NCBI RefSeq assembly: GCF_964275005.1
Contig: NC_092702.1
Span: 8,418,330 to 8,482,329 of the forward strand
Source of the DNA: Diadema setosum
Taxonomy: Eukaryota > Echinodermata > Echinoidea > Diadematoida > Diadematidae
DNA: 64,000 nucleotides
Direction of reading: 5' to 3'
Part shown: positions 48,001 through 57,951 of the stretch, piece by piece
Layout of the letters: the number at the start of each line of letters is the position of its first letter
How positions within the stretch are numbered: the first letter of the stretch is position 1
The notes under the pieces: model-generated
Databases searched by the model: none
Told to the model about the DNA's origin: nothing
What the model saw: only the letters and a program-made list of their open reading frames with translations
Made by a program: the position numbers and the translations under genes

Positions 48001-49619
48001 CAGCGGGATTGTCATATCACACACAGACCTGAACCCACCTCCACCCATTCACACGCACAGACAGACACACACATCCACGAACACATACACACACACACAC
48101 ACACACGGAGTATAGACCTACCCTACAAAAGGCACGAAATAAAACTAAACAAAACACTTACTTCTGTACTACATTGGCCTATACCTCTGGAGAAAGGTGA
48201 TTTTCTTTTCATTATGAAATCGATGAGCAATAATATTCAGTGTTAACTTTGTCTCAGTCGAAATGATTCCTTGTCGATTAAAACCACTGTTTACCATTAG
48301 CAATGATTAGGAGCAGTGGTTAAAAATGTTCGAATTATCACATTTTGATTCATATGTATAATTCAGTTGCTATATCGTATAAAAATTTGGCAATAAAGCC
48401 GCAACTATAAGGACATTACTATCACTAATCACATACATACATACACTCAAACACACACACACACGCGCGCGCTCACTCACATCGTCTCTTCATTTCTGTA
48501 TAATGCCAAATGCATTTTCACCGATTATATGAATAAAACATGAGCAGCAAAGAGTTAAGCTTACGAACCAGTTCTTTTCAGAATACTCGAGAATGCCGGA
48601 GAAGAGAGACTAAAATATACCTTGCGTCATAATGAAACGGCAAAACAGATGTTTCCGGTTGATTATACAACATGCATGACAAATGTGTATGGGATGTATT
48701 TTAATTTATTTTATTTTTCTATTTTGTTTTAAGTGTTCCTAATTGCTGTCTGTGTAACATAACCAGATAGACACATTTCCAACCAGGTCATTCGAACTCC
48801 TCATGCTGGTTTTTAAAGTTGTTATGGTAATTATCAAATATCTCCTGAAGCTACCCACATCACGTGCCAAGTCGCCATGGCAAGTAAAAAATATTATTGA
48901 AATCATATGAAATTATAGAAATGGCCCGAGTTTACTTGAAGATAACTGTCTTTTTACGAGTCATTGGACATTCCAGAAGTCTCACGAATACATCAGTGCA
49001 TCCACCCAGAATAAGTATTTAGAGCCTACTTTAATGGGTGAAAATATTTTCAAATTAGCTCGAAAGCCTTACAAAAGGTTGATTATATTTTCATCGAACT
49101 ATTTTGCTTTAAGTAAATATATCGATTTATGTCTAACGCCCTGATGCCATTGCTTAAAATAAAAAATATGAATATTCTCCCGTTTTGATGCTTTATTATA
49201 GTAACATTTGCAACTAAGATTATCTACAATCGGGGCAAGGTATAACGCTTTTCTGTAGATAGGCCGTGGGCCTCTTGTTGCCGAAAACGATAGAAACAGA
49301 GCATCACGAAAAAGATGAAACTCATTCCAAGCGAGGAGAATTACACGGTGTATAAGAAAAAATAAAACACTTGTACAGATCTCATCTCATGTCAAAGTTA
49401 TTGTCTTCTCCGTAACTGCACTCATTTGATACTTGAATCCCTGAATGCTTGATGACGTTGCTTTACGATGACGAATTCAAGTTTCATTTACGTTTACTCT
49501 TCTGGTTTTTGTCTCTGTATTTTCTTTTGTCACCACAGAAATGGTACAACTGGCGAAAGACAGAATGGCGGCGAAACGAAGGACTTCGAATCGGATCGGG
49601 ATCGCTGACCGATATGTGA
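28094..49619 (+). CDS. HOPX: HOPX-like homeodomain-only protein (2 coding exons, 81 aa)
   Basis: Exon 1 (28094-28258) and exon 2 (49539-49619) join in phase 0, between homeodomain positions 46 and 47, a common homeobox intron site. The protein is little more than a homeodomain: helix 1 QEKVLEQEFKN, helix 2 DEFTFEMVVAESEL, helix 3 SRKDVE|KWYNWRKTEWRR, then NEGLRIGSGSLTDM and stop. Vertebrate HOPX (73 aa) reads LSEEETQKWFKQRLAKWRRSEGL across the same junction, so the joined product aligns through both sides of a 21.3-kb intron. HOPX is an atypical homeodomain co-regulator that does not bind DNA and acts through partners such as SRF and HDACs in vertebrates. Here position 51 is Trp, not Asn, so DNA binding is also unlikely. 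The start is fixed by an in-frame TGA at 28088-28090 and A at -3. The alternative is an unrelated degenerate homeobox. Confidence 0.85.
30708..31105. mobile_element. TTAA MITE family B, copy 2
   Basis: TTAA at 30704-30707 and 31106-31109. Its centre is a strong hairpin in which GTGGTCCTAATAAA faces TTTATTAGGACCAC. The arms include GATATCTCAGCCGTTTCAAA. It lies inside the HOPX intron. Confidence 0.85.
33519..33649. repeat. (CTTT)n and (CT)n microsatellite with C-tract
   Basis: TTTC units, a nine-base C tract, then CT runs broken by CCCT. Confidence 0.95.
33905..34289. mobile_element. TTAA MITE family B, copy 3
   Basis: Starts AAGGGATAATATAGTTCTGG and ends with the diverged inverse ATACCAGCCCT. 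Its flanks are CTAA and CTGA, mutated from TTAA. The internal GGATATCTCAGCCATTT is shared with the other copies. Confidence 0.8.
34491..34640. repeat. ATC/TCC-rich low complexity
   Basis: Imperfect CAT and CCT trinucleotide runs. Long open frames on both strands here are Ser/Ile or Asp/Glu homopolymers with no protein signature. Confidence 0.85.
35855..35925. repeat. (TG)n then (TTTG)n microsatellite
   Basis: A long TG run with two single-base breaks, followed by TTTG units. Confidence 0.95.
37457..37473. repeat. Poly-G tract
   Basis: About seventeen consecutive Gs; similar tracts lie at 28611-28629, 36562-36573, 43306-43320 (C), 47238-47252 and 61094-61111. Confidence 0.9.
37705..37800 (+). 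mobile_element. LINE/SINE-like 3' tail
   Basis: GATGTAAAGCGCCTTGAGCA, then GGCGCTATGGAAATTGTATG, ending in an ATT microsatellite. This is the arrangement of a widespread retroposon tail. Only the tail is present. Confidence 0.5.
40021..40335. repeat. Tandem duplication, two ~150-165-bp copies
   Basis: Copies start at 40021 and 40171, each opening CGAGTCAATGNTTTATTTAA. Both contain AGGCTTAAAGCGCTCTAGA, GAAGTTCGCT, a GTGGCCA step and CAACTTCAG...GAGAAAAAC. They differ by small insertions. Confidence 0.9.
40391..40402 (+). promoter_or_regulatory. TATA-box candidate inside HOPX-like intron
   Basis: GTGTATAAAAGAGCC is a close match to the TATAAAAG consensus, 55-60 bp after the tandem duplication. 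No downstream open frame is convincing, so any transcript would be non-coding or an alternative 5' exon. Confidence 0.3.
43926..43961. repeat. (CT)n microsatellite
   Basis: About eighteen perfect CT units. Confidence 0.95.
44138..44290 (+). mobile_element. Possible tRNA-derived SINE fragment
   Basis: A B-box-like GGGTTCGAATCACTC is followed by TAATTGGGCAAGGTATTTTG, a layout common in tRNA-derived SINEs. A good A box and cloverleaf are not evident. Confidence 0.35.
44996..45031. repeat. (TA)n microsatellite
   Basis: About eighteen TA units. Confidence 0.95.
45943..46271. mobile_element. Long palindromic MITE (GGCCCGAATTC ends)
   Basis: Arms of about 75 bp start TGGCCCGAATTCACGAAGGT and include ACCATGGTTTAAACCATGG, which is itself palindromic. 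The inverse arm ends CACCTTCGTGAATTCGGGCC A. Between them are about eight alternating ATTTCGT and ACGAAAT half-sites. No target duplication is clear. Confidence 0.85.
49539..49619 (+). CDS. HOPX: HOPX-like exon 2 (recognition helix and stop)
   Basis: Follows a good pyrimidine tract and CACCACAG acceptor. It encodes KWYNWRKTEWRRNEGL and a short tail ending LTDM, then TGA at 49617-49619. It is only 27 codons with the stop, so gene finders could easily miss it. The match to KWFKQRLAKWRRSEGL is the key evidence for HOPX identity. Confidence 0.84.
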   Translation, partial: KWYNWRKTEWRRNEGLRIGSGSLTDM

Positions 49620-49761
49620 TGATCGAATCAAGACTATCGCCACCGGCCACTGCCATTGATTGGCTGTCCTCGTGTGCTCATGCGCGTACGCGCCAACTTC
49701 CGACTTTTGTGTGGTAGCACTATCGCAACTGCAAACGTATAGAAAAATCCAACGATCGAGA

Positions 49762-49945
49762 CCAGGGGGGTGTTTCATCAACAAGTTCGTCGGAGATTTC
49801 ACCGACAAATTTGCTATCAGCCAATCAGACCAAGGATTTCATTAGCTTTTAACAGTTGTCAGTGTAAATCCTTGCGTCTGATTGGCTGATAGCAAATTCG
49901 TCGGTGAAAACCTCCGACGAACTCGTTGATGAAACGCCCCCCTGG
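49762..49945. mobile_element. Palindromic MITE (CCAGGGGGG ends) in probable HOPX 3' UTR
   Basis: Starts CCAGGGGGGTGTTTCATCAA and ends with the inverse GTTGATGAAACGCCCCCCTGG-type arm. The arms of about 75 bp include GCTATCAGCCAATCAGAC and its inverse. A possible GAC target duplication. It begins 143 bp after the HOPX-like stop. Confidence 0.85.
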
Positions 49946-50878
49946 ACGCCTGGATGTGTATGCTGGTATGTAGGACATTTGACTAGAGCGATGAATGAAC
50001 ACCTGTAACGATGAACCCACCCCAGAAAACACCGTTTCCGCGTCAGGACGGAGACGTTGGTACGAGAAAAAAAAAAAAAAATAAAAATGATGGCGTATAA
50101 CTGAGACAGACTAAAAACAAACAAACAAACAAAAGAATCTCACAGCTCGAAAGAAAACATGGAAAATGGAATATTGAAAGGGTCACGATGATGTGTAAGT
50201 TTTAATCGGAGAATGTGAAAAGTATGCACGTTAAGTGTTGATTGAGTAGAGTAGAATGTGTAGAATGGTCACTATGATGTAAATAATGTTAAATACTAAG
50301 AAAATGAATCTTATTTTGGCATACCCATGAGCAAAGACGGTTATATTGTGAAGTGCTGGTGTGTGAGTGAGTGCATGTGCGGTAAACTAAGAGTAGGCAA
50401 AGAATAAGATGCATCAACTTTGAGTGCGTACTCGTTAACGCCACTGGGAGAAAAACGTGTAATAAGAATTCTTCCTCTAATCGGATCAATCTAATATGTC
50501 AAAACAAAAAGTGAGCGGGATTGGAAACGAGGTTTAAGGGGGTTGGGTGGGGAAAACTGAACTGCGTAATTTGTTTTGTTTATGCATATGTTGCTCTTGG
50601 ATTGAAATATTAGAATAGGAGACGACTTTCATGATTGGCATTAAGTGGAAGAGAAATGGTATAGAGTGGTCACTTAATGCCATAATTTGATATGCAACGA
50701 AAAAATTATGACAAATAATAATACACTTTTTTGTAGCTGGCATGGTTTTCTAACGTAACGAAAGTAACTGAAAGTCGACTACAAAAACACCAGCAACGAG
50801 AATCAACAGAAGTCTCGATAATTGCGCACATAATGATATTACTGTCAATACTATAACAGGAAAGTCTGCTCCTATACA

Positions 50879-50957
50879 AAACAAACAAACAAACAAACAA
50901 ACAAACAAACAAATGTTTAAATAGGCCCTAAATGAATAAACAAACAAACAAACAAAC
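50879..50957. repeat. (CAAA)n microsatellite in two blocks
   Basis: Eight or so units, a short AT-rich spacer, then about four more units. Confidence 0.95.
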
Positions 50958-53556
50958 GCTCGACTACTTATAAGATTTTCTTTAAAGCCCAAGCAAGGTG
51001 CAAGTTCGAGGATAAGAACGTACATTCCAACTCGCCGGTGAACAACGGAAATTGAGGATCAGCCAAGCGCTCTCCCCGGATTCTCCCGCGGCTCAGTTGC
51101 CATGGAAACTGTCATTCAAGTTTTGCATGTTTGCTATGACTCGACACAACGATATCTGAGATAAGCAGTTGTTACACACGTCGGCTTAAAGAAAAGTATT
51201 TGTAACCTTCTGCGCAGTAATTGAATTTGAACGTATTTTGGCGTCTGGATCTAGTCAATTTAGCTTTAAGTGCCAAATTACCAGTTACTGTGAGGTTTCT
51301 TGTTTGATTTCTTTGTATTCCTGACGAAAACTTTAAGCGATGCTTCAAGCTGATGTATCATATTTCTTCTTTATAGTCAAGTATTATCGAAGTTCAGAAA
51401 TAATGTTTATTCTGGGATAATACCCAGCAACTGACATTTGAGATTTTGTGGAATATTTCTTTCTTTCTTTTTACAAGGGAGTTTTGAAGCGGTAGCAGGA
51501 AAAGGGAAACAATTTGTTGTTGTCATTTGCTACTGGCATGTCAATCACTAACACTCGAAAATTCAGAAATACGATTTTCAATGGAGAGGTTATATATACG
51601 ATAACAATGTATATGTCATTGGATGGAACGCATTTGTTGTAAGATGAACACTTTAGCGTTATATCTATGATAACGTCATCAAATTTACAAAATGACTGAG
51701 AATATTTTTTGTTCTTTTTCATCATTCACGGCTGAAGAGTTAGTGCGAAAGCCTAAAGAGTGCTAAATCCCGCCTCATTCTGCTCTTGCGATTAGTGCTG
51801 GCAAAAATGCAGAATTACATATTTTGTCATATTTTACAGCTAATCAAAAGATGTTGACAACAATCAGACTATAGTCAACCAAACTACTCGAAATAACCAG
51901 TCTTACAGCACGAACTCTGATATTTGTCAACAACTAATGGTATATACTTTCAGTTGTTTCTTGAGAAAAAAAAAAACACTCTCGGACAGAACACATTATG
52001 CAACACTGACCAAATAAACAGGTGCAATGCACTGCGAGGTCGGTGAACCAGCTCAAATAACTGCCTGTAATGTTAAACATTTTATACACTGTATAATACA
52101 TGTCAAAGCCGTGGAGTTGAAGAGAGATATAGAATATGGGTATTTCCGTTGTTTGTATATCTGCAGACATTGTACATTATGCATGATAGTGTACATCGGG
52201 TGATGAAATTATAGGTTGCCTTTTAGCTGCAAATGCAGCTGGGTTTTCGCTATTATAGAGAGTGGTACATTGGGACAAGATTGCATCAATCCCATCCTAT
52301 ATACACAGAAAAAAAGAAAAAAAAACTCTTCCTGGGTGCAGAGTGCAAGCAAATGTATTCCTGGGATCTTTCATGGTGTTATTTACATTTTATTGCAGAC
52401 ACACGATTACACGTGCTACCTGTTACAAGATTTATAGAACCGTAGGGGAATTGCAGATGAAAGTATGAAATATGTATGCCATGTCTTCGCTAATCGACTT
52501 TCTAATAGAGTTTGACGCTTGTTGTAACTTTGGTACATCACCATACAGTCGTATTTTCAACTCGGGGCATACATCATAACATTATAAGATACATGGTTTT
52601 GTCTATTGAAATGGAACGTTCAATTTACATATTTGTATAAGCGGATTCTTTAGGCGATGAAATGAATTACATGGCATGAAAATCACTTTCATATCGATTA
52701 TTATTAAAAAATGTACGAAGTTTACGGTACTTATAAGGTATGTTTTGTGTTATGATCATTATAACTTATGACTACGTTCCATCGAAATTTGAGGAAGTTT
52801 TCATAAAGTGTTATTTCTTTTATTACACGCGCATACACGAAAAAATAAATCACATTCGATACATTTATCCCTCCCCCTCCACCATAAAACTACGGTAGTA
52901 AGATAATTGATGATGTATGGGCGTCTCATTGACTACGTTTGAACAAGAGAGGTCGCTAACGCAGTTGTATGGAACAGAAATGTGCAATACTATTTTTTTT
53001 TTCAGGTATGCAATGCATAATGATATTAGAACGATTTGTATATATCTGAAAGTATCATTTCTTCATCAAAGAGTATTGTTATGTACCCCTCATGATCATA
53101 GTCATTGAATGTCAACTTCCTTAATTGATATTTCACTACATATCTTCATTCAACATTTGTCCAGTGTACGTGAATTCCATAATAGTGCAGCACGATTCGA
53201 GATAACTGTAATTTTATGAGACTTCGGTCTGTAAGGGCATTACTTTTTCTTGTGTTATTTTGGTCTATTAAATTACATTGTTTTCTTTCACATTTTAAGA
53301 AACATAAGTTGCCATAAATTTTTTGATTGAGTTTGAAATGTGGTAATTAGTTTTCAATAAAGAGTGCCATGATGGAATGTGGTTTTTTTTTTTTCTTTCT
53401 TGAGAAGTCTGTTCATTGGACTGTGATCGGGGAAATAATATGTACAGTATGCCCCCTAAAAAAAAATACAATCAGTTTTTTCACATTGGTAACTCCCAAT
53501 GTGATTAAACTACTTCAGGGTCTTAAAATACAGTATGACATCTTGGCTCTATTTTG

Positions 53557-53781
53557 CAGAAAACCCCATTCAATTTGGTTTAGTAGTCACAGAGAAATGT
53601 GGATTGTTGTGGAGCATGTCATGGGTCAGATTCTTCCAAGTTTAGCACTTCGATGCTCCTGGAACTGCATATTAAAGTGTAAAGATAATGGACAGAACTT
53701 GGAGGGAAGAGATTCCCGACATGCTCTACAAAACTCTTCATTTCTCTTTGACCACTGAAGCAAATAGAATGGGGTTTTCTG
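53557..53781. mobile_element. Inverted-repeat element (CAGAAAACCCC ends)
   Basis: The left arm CAGAAAACCCCATTCAATTT, with AGAGAAATG and GAGCATGTC, is mirrored by the right arm GAATGGGGTTTTCTG with CATTTCTCT and GACATGCTC. The open frame across it is a by-product of the palindrome. Confidence 0.7.
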
Positions 53782-53913
53782 TAAGATGTGGGCAATGAGT
53801 TATACAGCTGTAGTTTCATACTCTAAAATTGTAGTTGGATTGATTCACTATTATAGCAGAGGGTCCCATTGTATTCTTTTTTTTTTCTTTTTTTACATAT
53901 GGTATAGTGTACA

Positions 53914-54140
53914 CTGTATAAGCTGTTATTTTCACGTACAGATATTTTCGCCAATGAAGAGGTCACGGACATTTTCCCAGAGATGCTATTTTGCGAATAA
54001 TATGACACCGAGGATATTGTGAGTGCACCTTCACACACTGACACATGGTGACATTTTCGCGTGTTGTTAAATTCACGGACCAACAGTGACTCCTGAAATT
54101 TGCGAAAATTAAACCCTCGTGAAAATAACAGCTTATACAG
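53914..54140. mobile_element. TA MITE (CTGTA-end family)
   Basis: Ends are CTGTATAAGCTGTTATTTTC and its exact inverse, with a TA on the right. Internal TTTTCGC and GCGAAAA motifs. Tc1/mariner-type by ends and target site. Confidence 0.8.
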
Positions 54141-54780
54141 TAATATCTTGCCAGGTTTTACGAGCCAGGACAGAGATGACTGAAAAGACGACATCAAAAG
54201 ACACAAGGAAACAATGAATCTGTGTAACTTAATCAGTTATATATGTATATGGACTCCATTATGATCTTTCATAGAGAGAGTGTGGGAGAGTGAGGGAGAA
54301 AGATAAAGAACAAATCATAACAGATAAAATCTTGATACATGCAACTAAACCCAAAAGAGATGGGTTTTGACAGGGGAAAATGGCTGGAAAGAAGACAGGA
54401 GAAGAATATGAGAAAAAGGGAACTAGATGAGCAAAGAGATGAGTGCATTTGTGTGGAGGGGAGGAGAGCATATAGAATTGGTTGAAAGAATAGCAGATTA
54501 GTATAGTGTGTTATCATCTCAGTATCATACAATCAACAGTCGTCTTGATTTAATCTTGCCACTGGAAATAGATGGGCCAGGACGAGGGAGTGAGGCTGAC
54601 GACCCTGAGCAACTCTTAACTCTTCCTCACCTTAATCCGATTCACGGGGAGTCACAACTTCATCCGTTATCATCGTAATCATTCCAAAGAGAGCGAGGAT
54701 CGGACTGATTAGCCATCTTCGCACTCCAAAGAATGTAGTGATACTAGAAGTTGTAGTCATCTTCACCTGCGCAGGACGAA

Positions 54781-54832
<52 letters not shown>
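54781..54832. repeat. (ATC)n microsatellite
   Basis: Seventeen perfect trinucleotide units. Confidence 0.97.
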
Positions 54833-55834
54833 GTACAATCAGACCATACATGTAATACACTTGACCATACATGACATAAATCATCACCATAATTTTAATT
54901 ACTTCTCGAGATAACGAACTGCATGCAAGTCAGTCTCAAAAACCTCCATGTCATGATCATATTTTCGAATTTGAATGTGGCATAGTCTTCATCTCATAAC
55001 AAACCAATGAAAAACCACAGCTACATTCATTTCACATGTACTGTGACACATACCATCAATAACAATATGTACTTAGCACTCATATAGTTAACGCTCATGG
55101 GGCAAGCCTTTGAATGAGACATATTTCATGGGATGGTACAGAATCCACCTTGTTATATGACAAGAACAAATTCAATTTTTGAATTTACACAAAAGCAATA
55201 AAAATGTCGGGGTTCCTCCCCACCCCCAACCAGATCTGTCTGATCATATTTCATTCCACTGATTTCATAATAACAATCATGGGTATGTTGAATACTACCA
55301 TGATTGAGCACTTCAGAATAAATGTGATACAAATGGGTGTGGTGTTAGTATCTTGTCTCTCATTAAGGAGTTGCAGAATAGTTAAGAATATCACAGATGA
55401 GTAAAATACATTGTAACTTTAAAAGAAAAAAAAAATTTCTGTTAACCCCACAGGAAATATAAAAGGGACTGCCAAAATTCAAACAACTGCATGTCAGGTT
55501 CACCTGACATAAAAGTAAGGTTTACAAGTATGTTAAATACTCATCAAAAGGATTTTCCAAAGAACATAAGTTGTAAAGACTATAAATCAAAGTTTGATTC
55601 ACACTCACATGAAACACGGCACAAGCTGATGCGGGGATGATTTCAAAGATCTTGTACACAAATACATCATAGACAGGTCAAAATGAAGAATCTACAACAA
55701 AATGACAAAGGCTTACTGCTGGTTCTGTAACCTGTTGGGACAAGCTGATTTAACTGTAACACATGCTTTCCATATGCACCTCGCCGAGTACACTCAGGAC
55801 TGGTCTTCAACGGGTTAATACATGTAAGCATATA

Positions 55835-56020
55835 CTGTGGACTCCCGTCATAACGAAGTCCTCGGGACCGACAGTTTTCTTTTGTTATACCAAAATTTTG
55901 CAATAACCGAACAAATAAACAACGAAAAACATAGAGTGGATAATGTTGTGGCCTGAATTTTCACTTTGTTGTAACTGGAATTTCGCTATCTCTGTGTTTG
56001 TTATAAACGGGAGTGCGCTG
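55835..56020. mobile_element. Tigger/mariner-like MITE
   Basis: TA-flanked, with ends CTGTGGACTCCCGTCATAAC and an inverse reading CAGCGCACTCCCGTTTATAA. The CCCGTTATAAC motif is typical of mariner/Tigger-derived MITEs. Confidence 0.75.
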
Positions 56021-56140
56021 TACATACTTGAACATCAATTCTGAAACAACAGAAAATCTGTAGGCGGTTGGAGGGTTCTCAACACATCAAACTGATGTCA
56101 GTCTGACTCTGAGATGACAATATGCCAATTTCAGCATTAA

Positions 56141-56922
56141 CCCTAAAAAGACTGGGGGGGGGGGGGCCTAAAAGGCCCCCCCCCCTGACATTTCGCGCGA
56201 TTACTCTGCAACACGCAAGGCTCTCGCCGCGATGCTCTATGACTTTTTTCTTTTGAGTTTCCCGCACATTTTGACACAAAATTTGTGACACCCGGGGGTA
56301 CGGTTCTGAAGTTACATAACTTTTTGTACATGCACGTGAGGCCGAAAATGGCTCAAAAATGTGATTTTGTGTATAAAGTCAATGCAAATTGAGTTTTTTC
56401 ACATGGCTCATATAAATATGCTTATTTTTACTCTCAATGGCTAAAATTAATTTGTTTTAGCAGTATTATGCTTCAAAAAGTGTCTGCCACAAATTTTGTT
56501 CAAAAAAACCAACAAAAACAAAAGGTCAAAAAAACAAAGAAATACATAAGAAATTCATAAAACAATAAAATAGATAAGAAATTAATTTTGATACCGAATT
56601 TTCTTTCAAGTACATTTGCTAAGAATGCCACTAAGAATAATTAGACCAAAAATGAGCACTTTTGGAGCTTTATTTACTGATTTAGATCAAAGAGTCTGAT
56701 TTCTCGCATAAATTAGCATAATTAATCAAAATAAAATAAAAGAAGACTATTTTGTAAAATTTGAATATACGATCTTGTAGATTACATCGCACACAACACT
56801 ACCATTGTGCAAATTTTCGCGGCGATCGCGCGATCCACGGCCGAGATCTTAAGGGGGGGCCCTTTAGGCCTCCCCCCCCCCCCAGTCTTTTGAGCTACCA
56901 AAATAGCCCAGTCTTTTTAGGG
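56141..56922. mobile_element. TTAA MITE family C
   Basis: TTAA at 56137-56140 and 56923-56926. The ends are CCCTAAAAAGACTGGG and its exact inverse. Just inside are G/C tracts around GGCCTAAAAGGCC and GGGCCCTTTAGGCC. The 780-bp interior is AT-rich and non-coding. Confidence 0.88.
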
Positions 56923-56994
56923 TTAAACACATTGACCTTAACCTGTGGTCAACAAGAGACGGTTGCTTCTGTTTTACAGACCTGGTAGCCTGGG

Positions 56995-57220
56995 GATACC
57001 ATGGAGGGGGAAGGCTGGTCTGGCCCGGATCCACTCGAGAATCCTCGTAACAAATTGTGTACAGCTTTATGACTGATCTCTATTTAAGTACACACACAGC
57101 CAGAGAATCTTGACTGGAGTAGACCATTTATCGATGAGCGTATGCTTTGATGCACATAGGTGTTGGCACATGGCTGACTGGTGCTACTTGTGATTTTAGG
57201 ATGTATGGCGGTGGGCAGTG
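56995..57220. repeat. Dispersed repeat, copy 2
   Basis: Same landmarks and orientation as 18610-18850, starting near GGGGGAAGGCTGGTCTGGCC. It lies just after the TTAA family C element. A SINE-like or Helitron-like origin is possible but not shown. Confidence 0.75.
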
Positions 57221-57295
57221 AATGAAGATTAATTCAATGGGACCATATATGTGTCCCCACTCTATCAGGGCTCATTTTTAATCTAGGATGCATGT

Positions 57296-57602
57296 CACAA
57301 GTTCAATACCCACAAATCATACAGCCCACGAGTCATACAGCCCACGAATTATACAGCCCATGAGTCATACAGCTCATGAGTTCGACACTAGGCAAACAAA
57401 GCCCACGAGATTGACACATTAAGCCCTGTGTTGTAATGTTGAACTCGTGGGCTATTTCTACCCAGTGTCAAGCTCGTGGGCCTTAGTTGCCTAGTGCTGA
57501 ACTCATGGACTGTATGACTCGTGGACTGTATGACTCATAGACCTTGTTTCAATGTTGAACTTGCGGGTTGTATGACTCATGGGTTTTGGTCTCATGGGAT
57601 GA
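57296..57602. repeat. Inverted repeat built from CCCACGAGT units
   Basis: The left half has tandem ATACAGCCCACGAGTC units, the centre AACTCGTGGGCT and AGCTCGTGGGCC, and the right half GACTCGTGGACTGTAT units in the opposite orientation. The outer ends (TCATGCATCC-type flanks) are not clearly defined. Probably a fold-back element. Confidence 0.75.
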
Positions 57603-57742
57603 CACCAATACCTCTCTATATTTTTTTCTCCAATAATTGACTGGAAAATTGTTTGACGGAAATGAAAGAAAATCCAAGTATTATGTTATATTTCTCAACA
57701 TCACCTCAAGCAGGAATATTGTTAACATTCCAGCAAGTTATA

Positions 57743-57951
57743 CTGTAAAAGTGGATAATTTCGTGCGACTAATTTTTTGCATTTGACCAGGTAAGAAGAG
57801 TTTTGTGTGTTTTTAATTCCACAGAATAAAATCATTAACTACTGAAACATGTGACAAGCAAAAAAATTTGCATGCTTTTATTTTCACGCTAGTTTCTGGT
57901 TGCACGAAATGTGCGAAAATTTCAACAGGATGAAAATTTCCACTTTTACAG
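57743..57951. mobile_element. TA MITE (CTGTA-end family)
   Basis: Flanked by TA on both sides. Ends are CTGTAAAAGTGGATAATTTC and an inverse reading CTGTAAAAGTGGAAATTTTC from the other strand. Confidence 0.85.

Larger units (their letters stand above)
28259..49538. other. 21.3-kb intron of the HOPX-like gene
   Basis: No nested coding gene recognised on either strand. It holds two family B MITEs, a 327-bp palindrome (45943-46271), a tandem duplication with a TATA box (40021-40405), a 19-G run (28611-28629), many microsatellites and at least eight X-box-like palindromes. The span 45400-45700 is richer in GC, apparently non-repetitive and could be regulatory, but nothing in it is diagnostic. Confidence 0.6.
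31458..51109. promoter_or_regulatory. Scattered RFX X-box-like palindromes
   Basis: Sequences close to GTTGCCATGGCAAC lie at 31458 (GTTTCCATGGTAAC), 38044 (GTCACTATGGCAAC), 42336 (GTTACTATGGCAAC), 42642 (GTTACCATGGTGAA), 44036 (GTATCCATGGAAAC), 47980 (GTAACCATGGTAGC), 48871 (GTCGCCATGGCAAG) and 51096 (GTTGCCATGGAAAC). A weaker half-match is at 31943. RFX binding is an inference from motif form alone. Confidence 0.4.

Noticed and set aside
50068-50090. AATAAA as the HOPX polyadenylation signal
   Set aside because: It lies at the end of a genomic A tract, so the hexamer is expected by composition. No downstream GU-rich element is clear.
53369-53758. 129-residue open frame
   Set aside because: It overlaps an inverted-repeat element, and the translation has no recognisable features.
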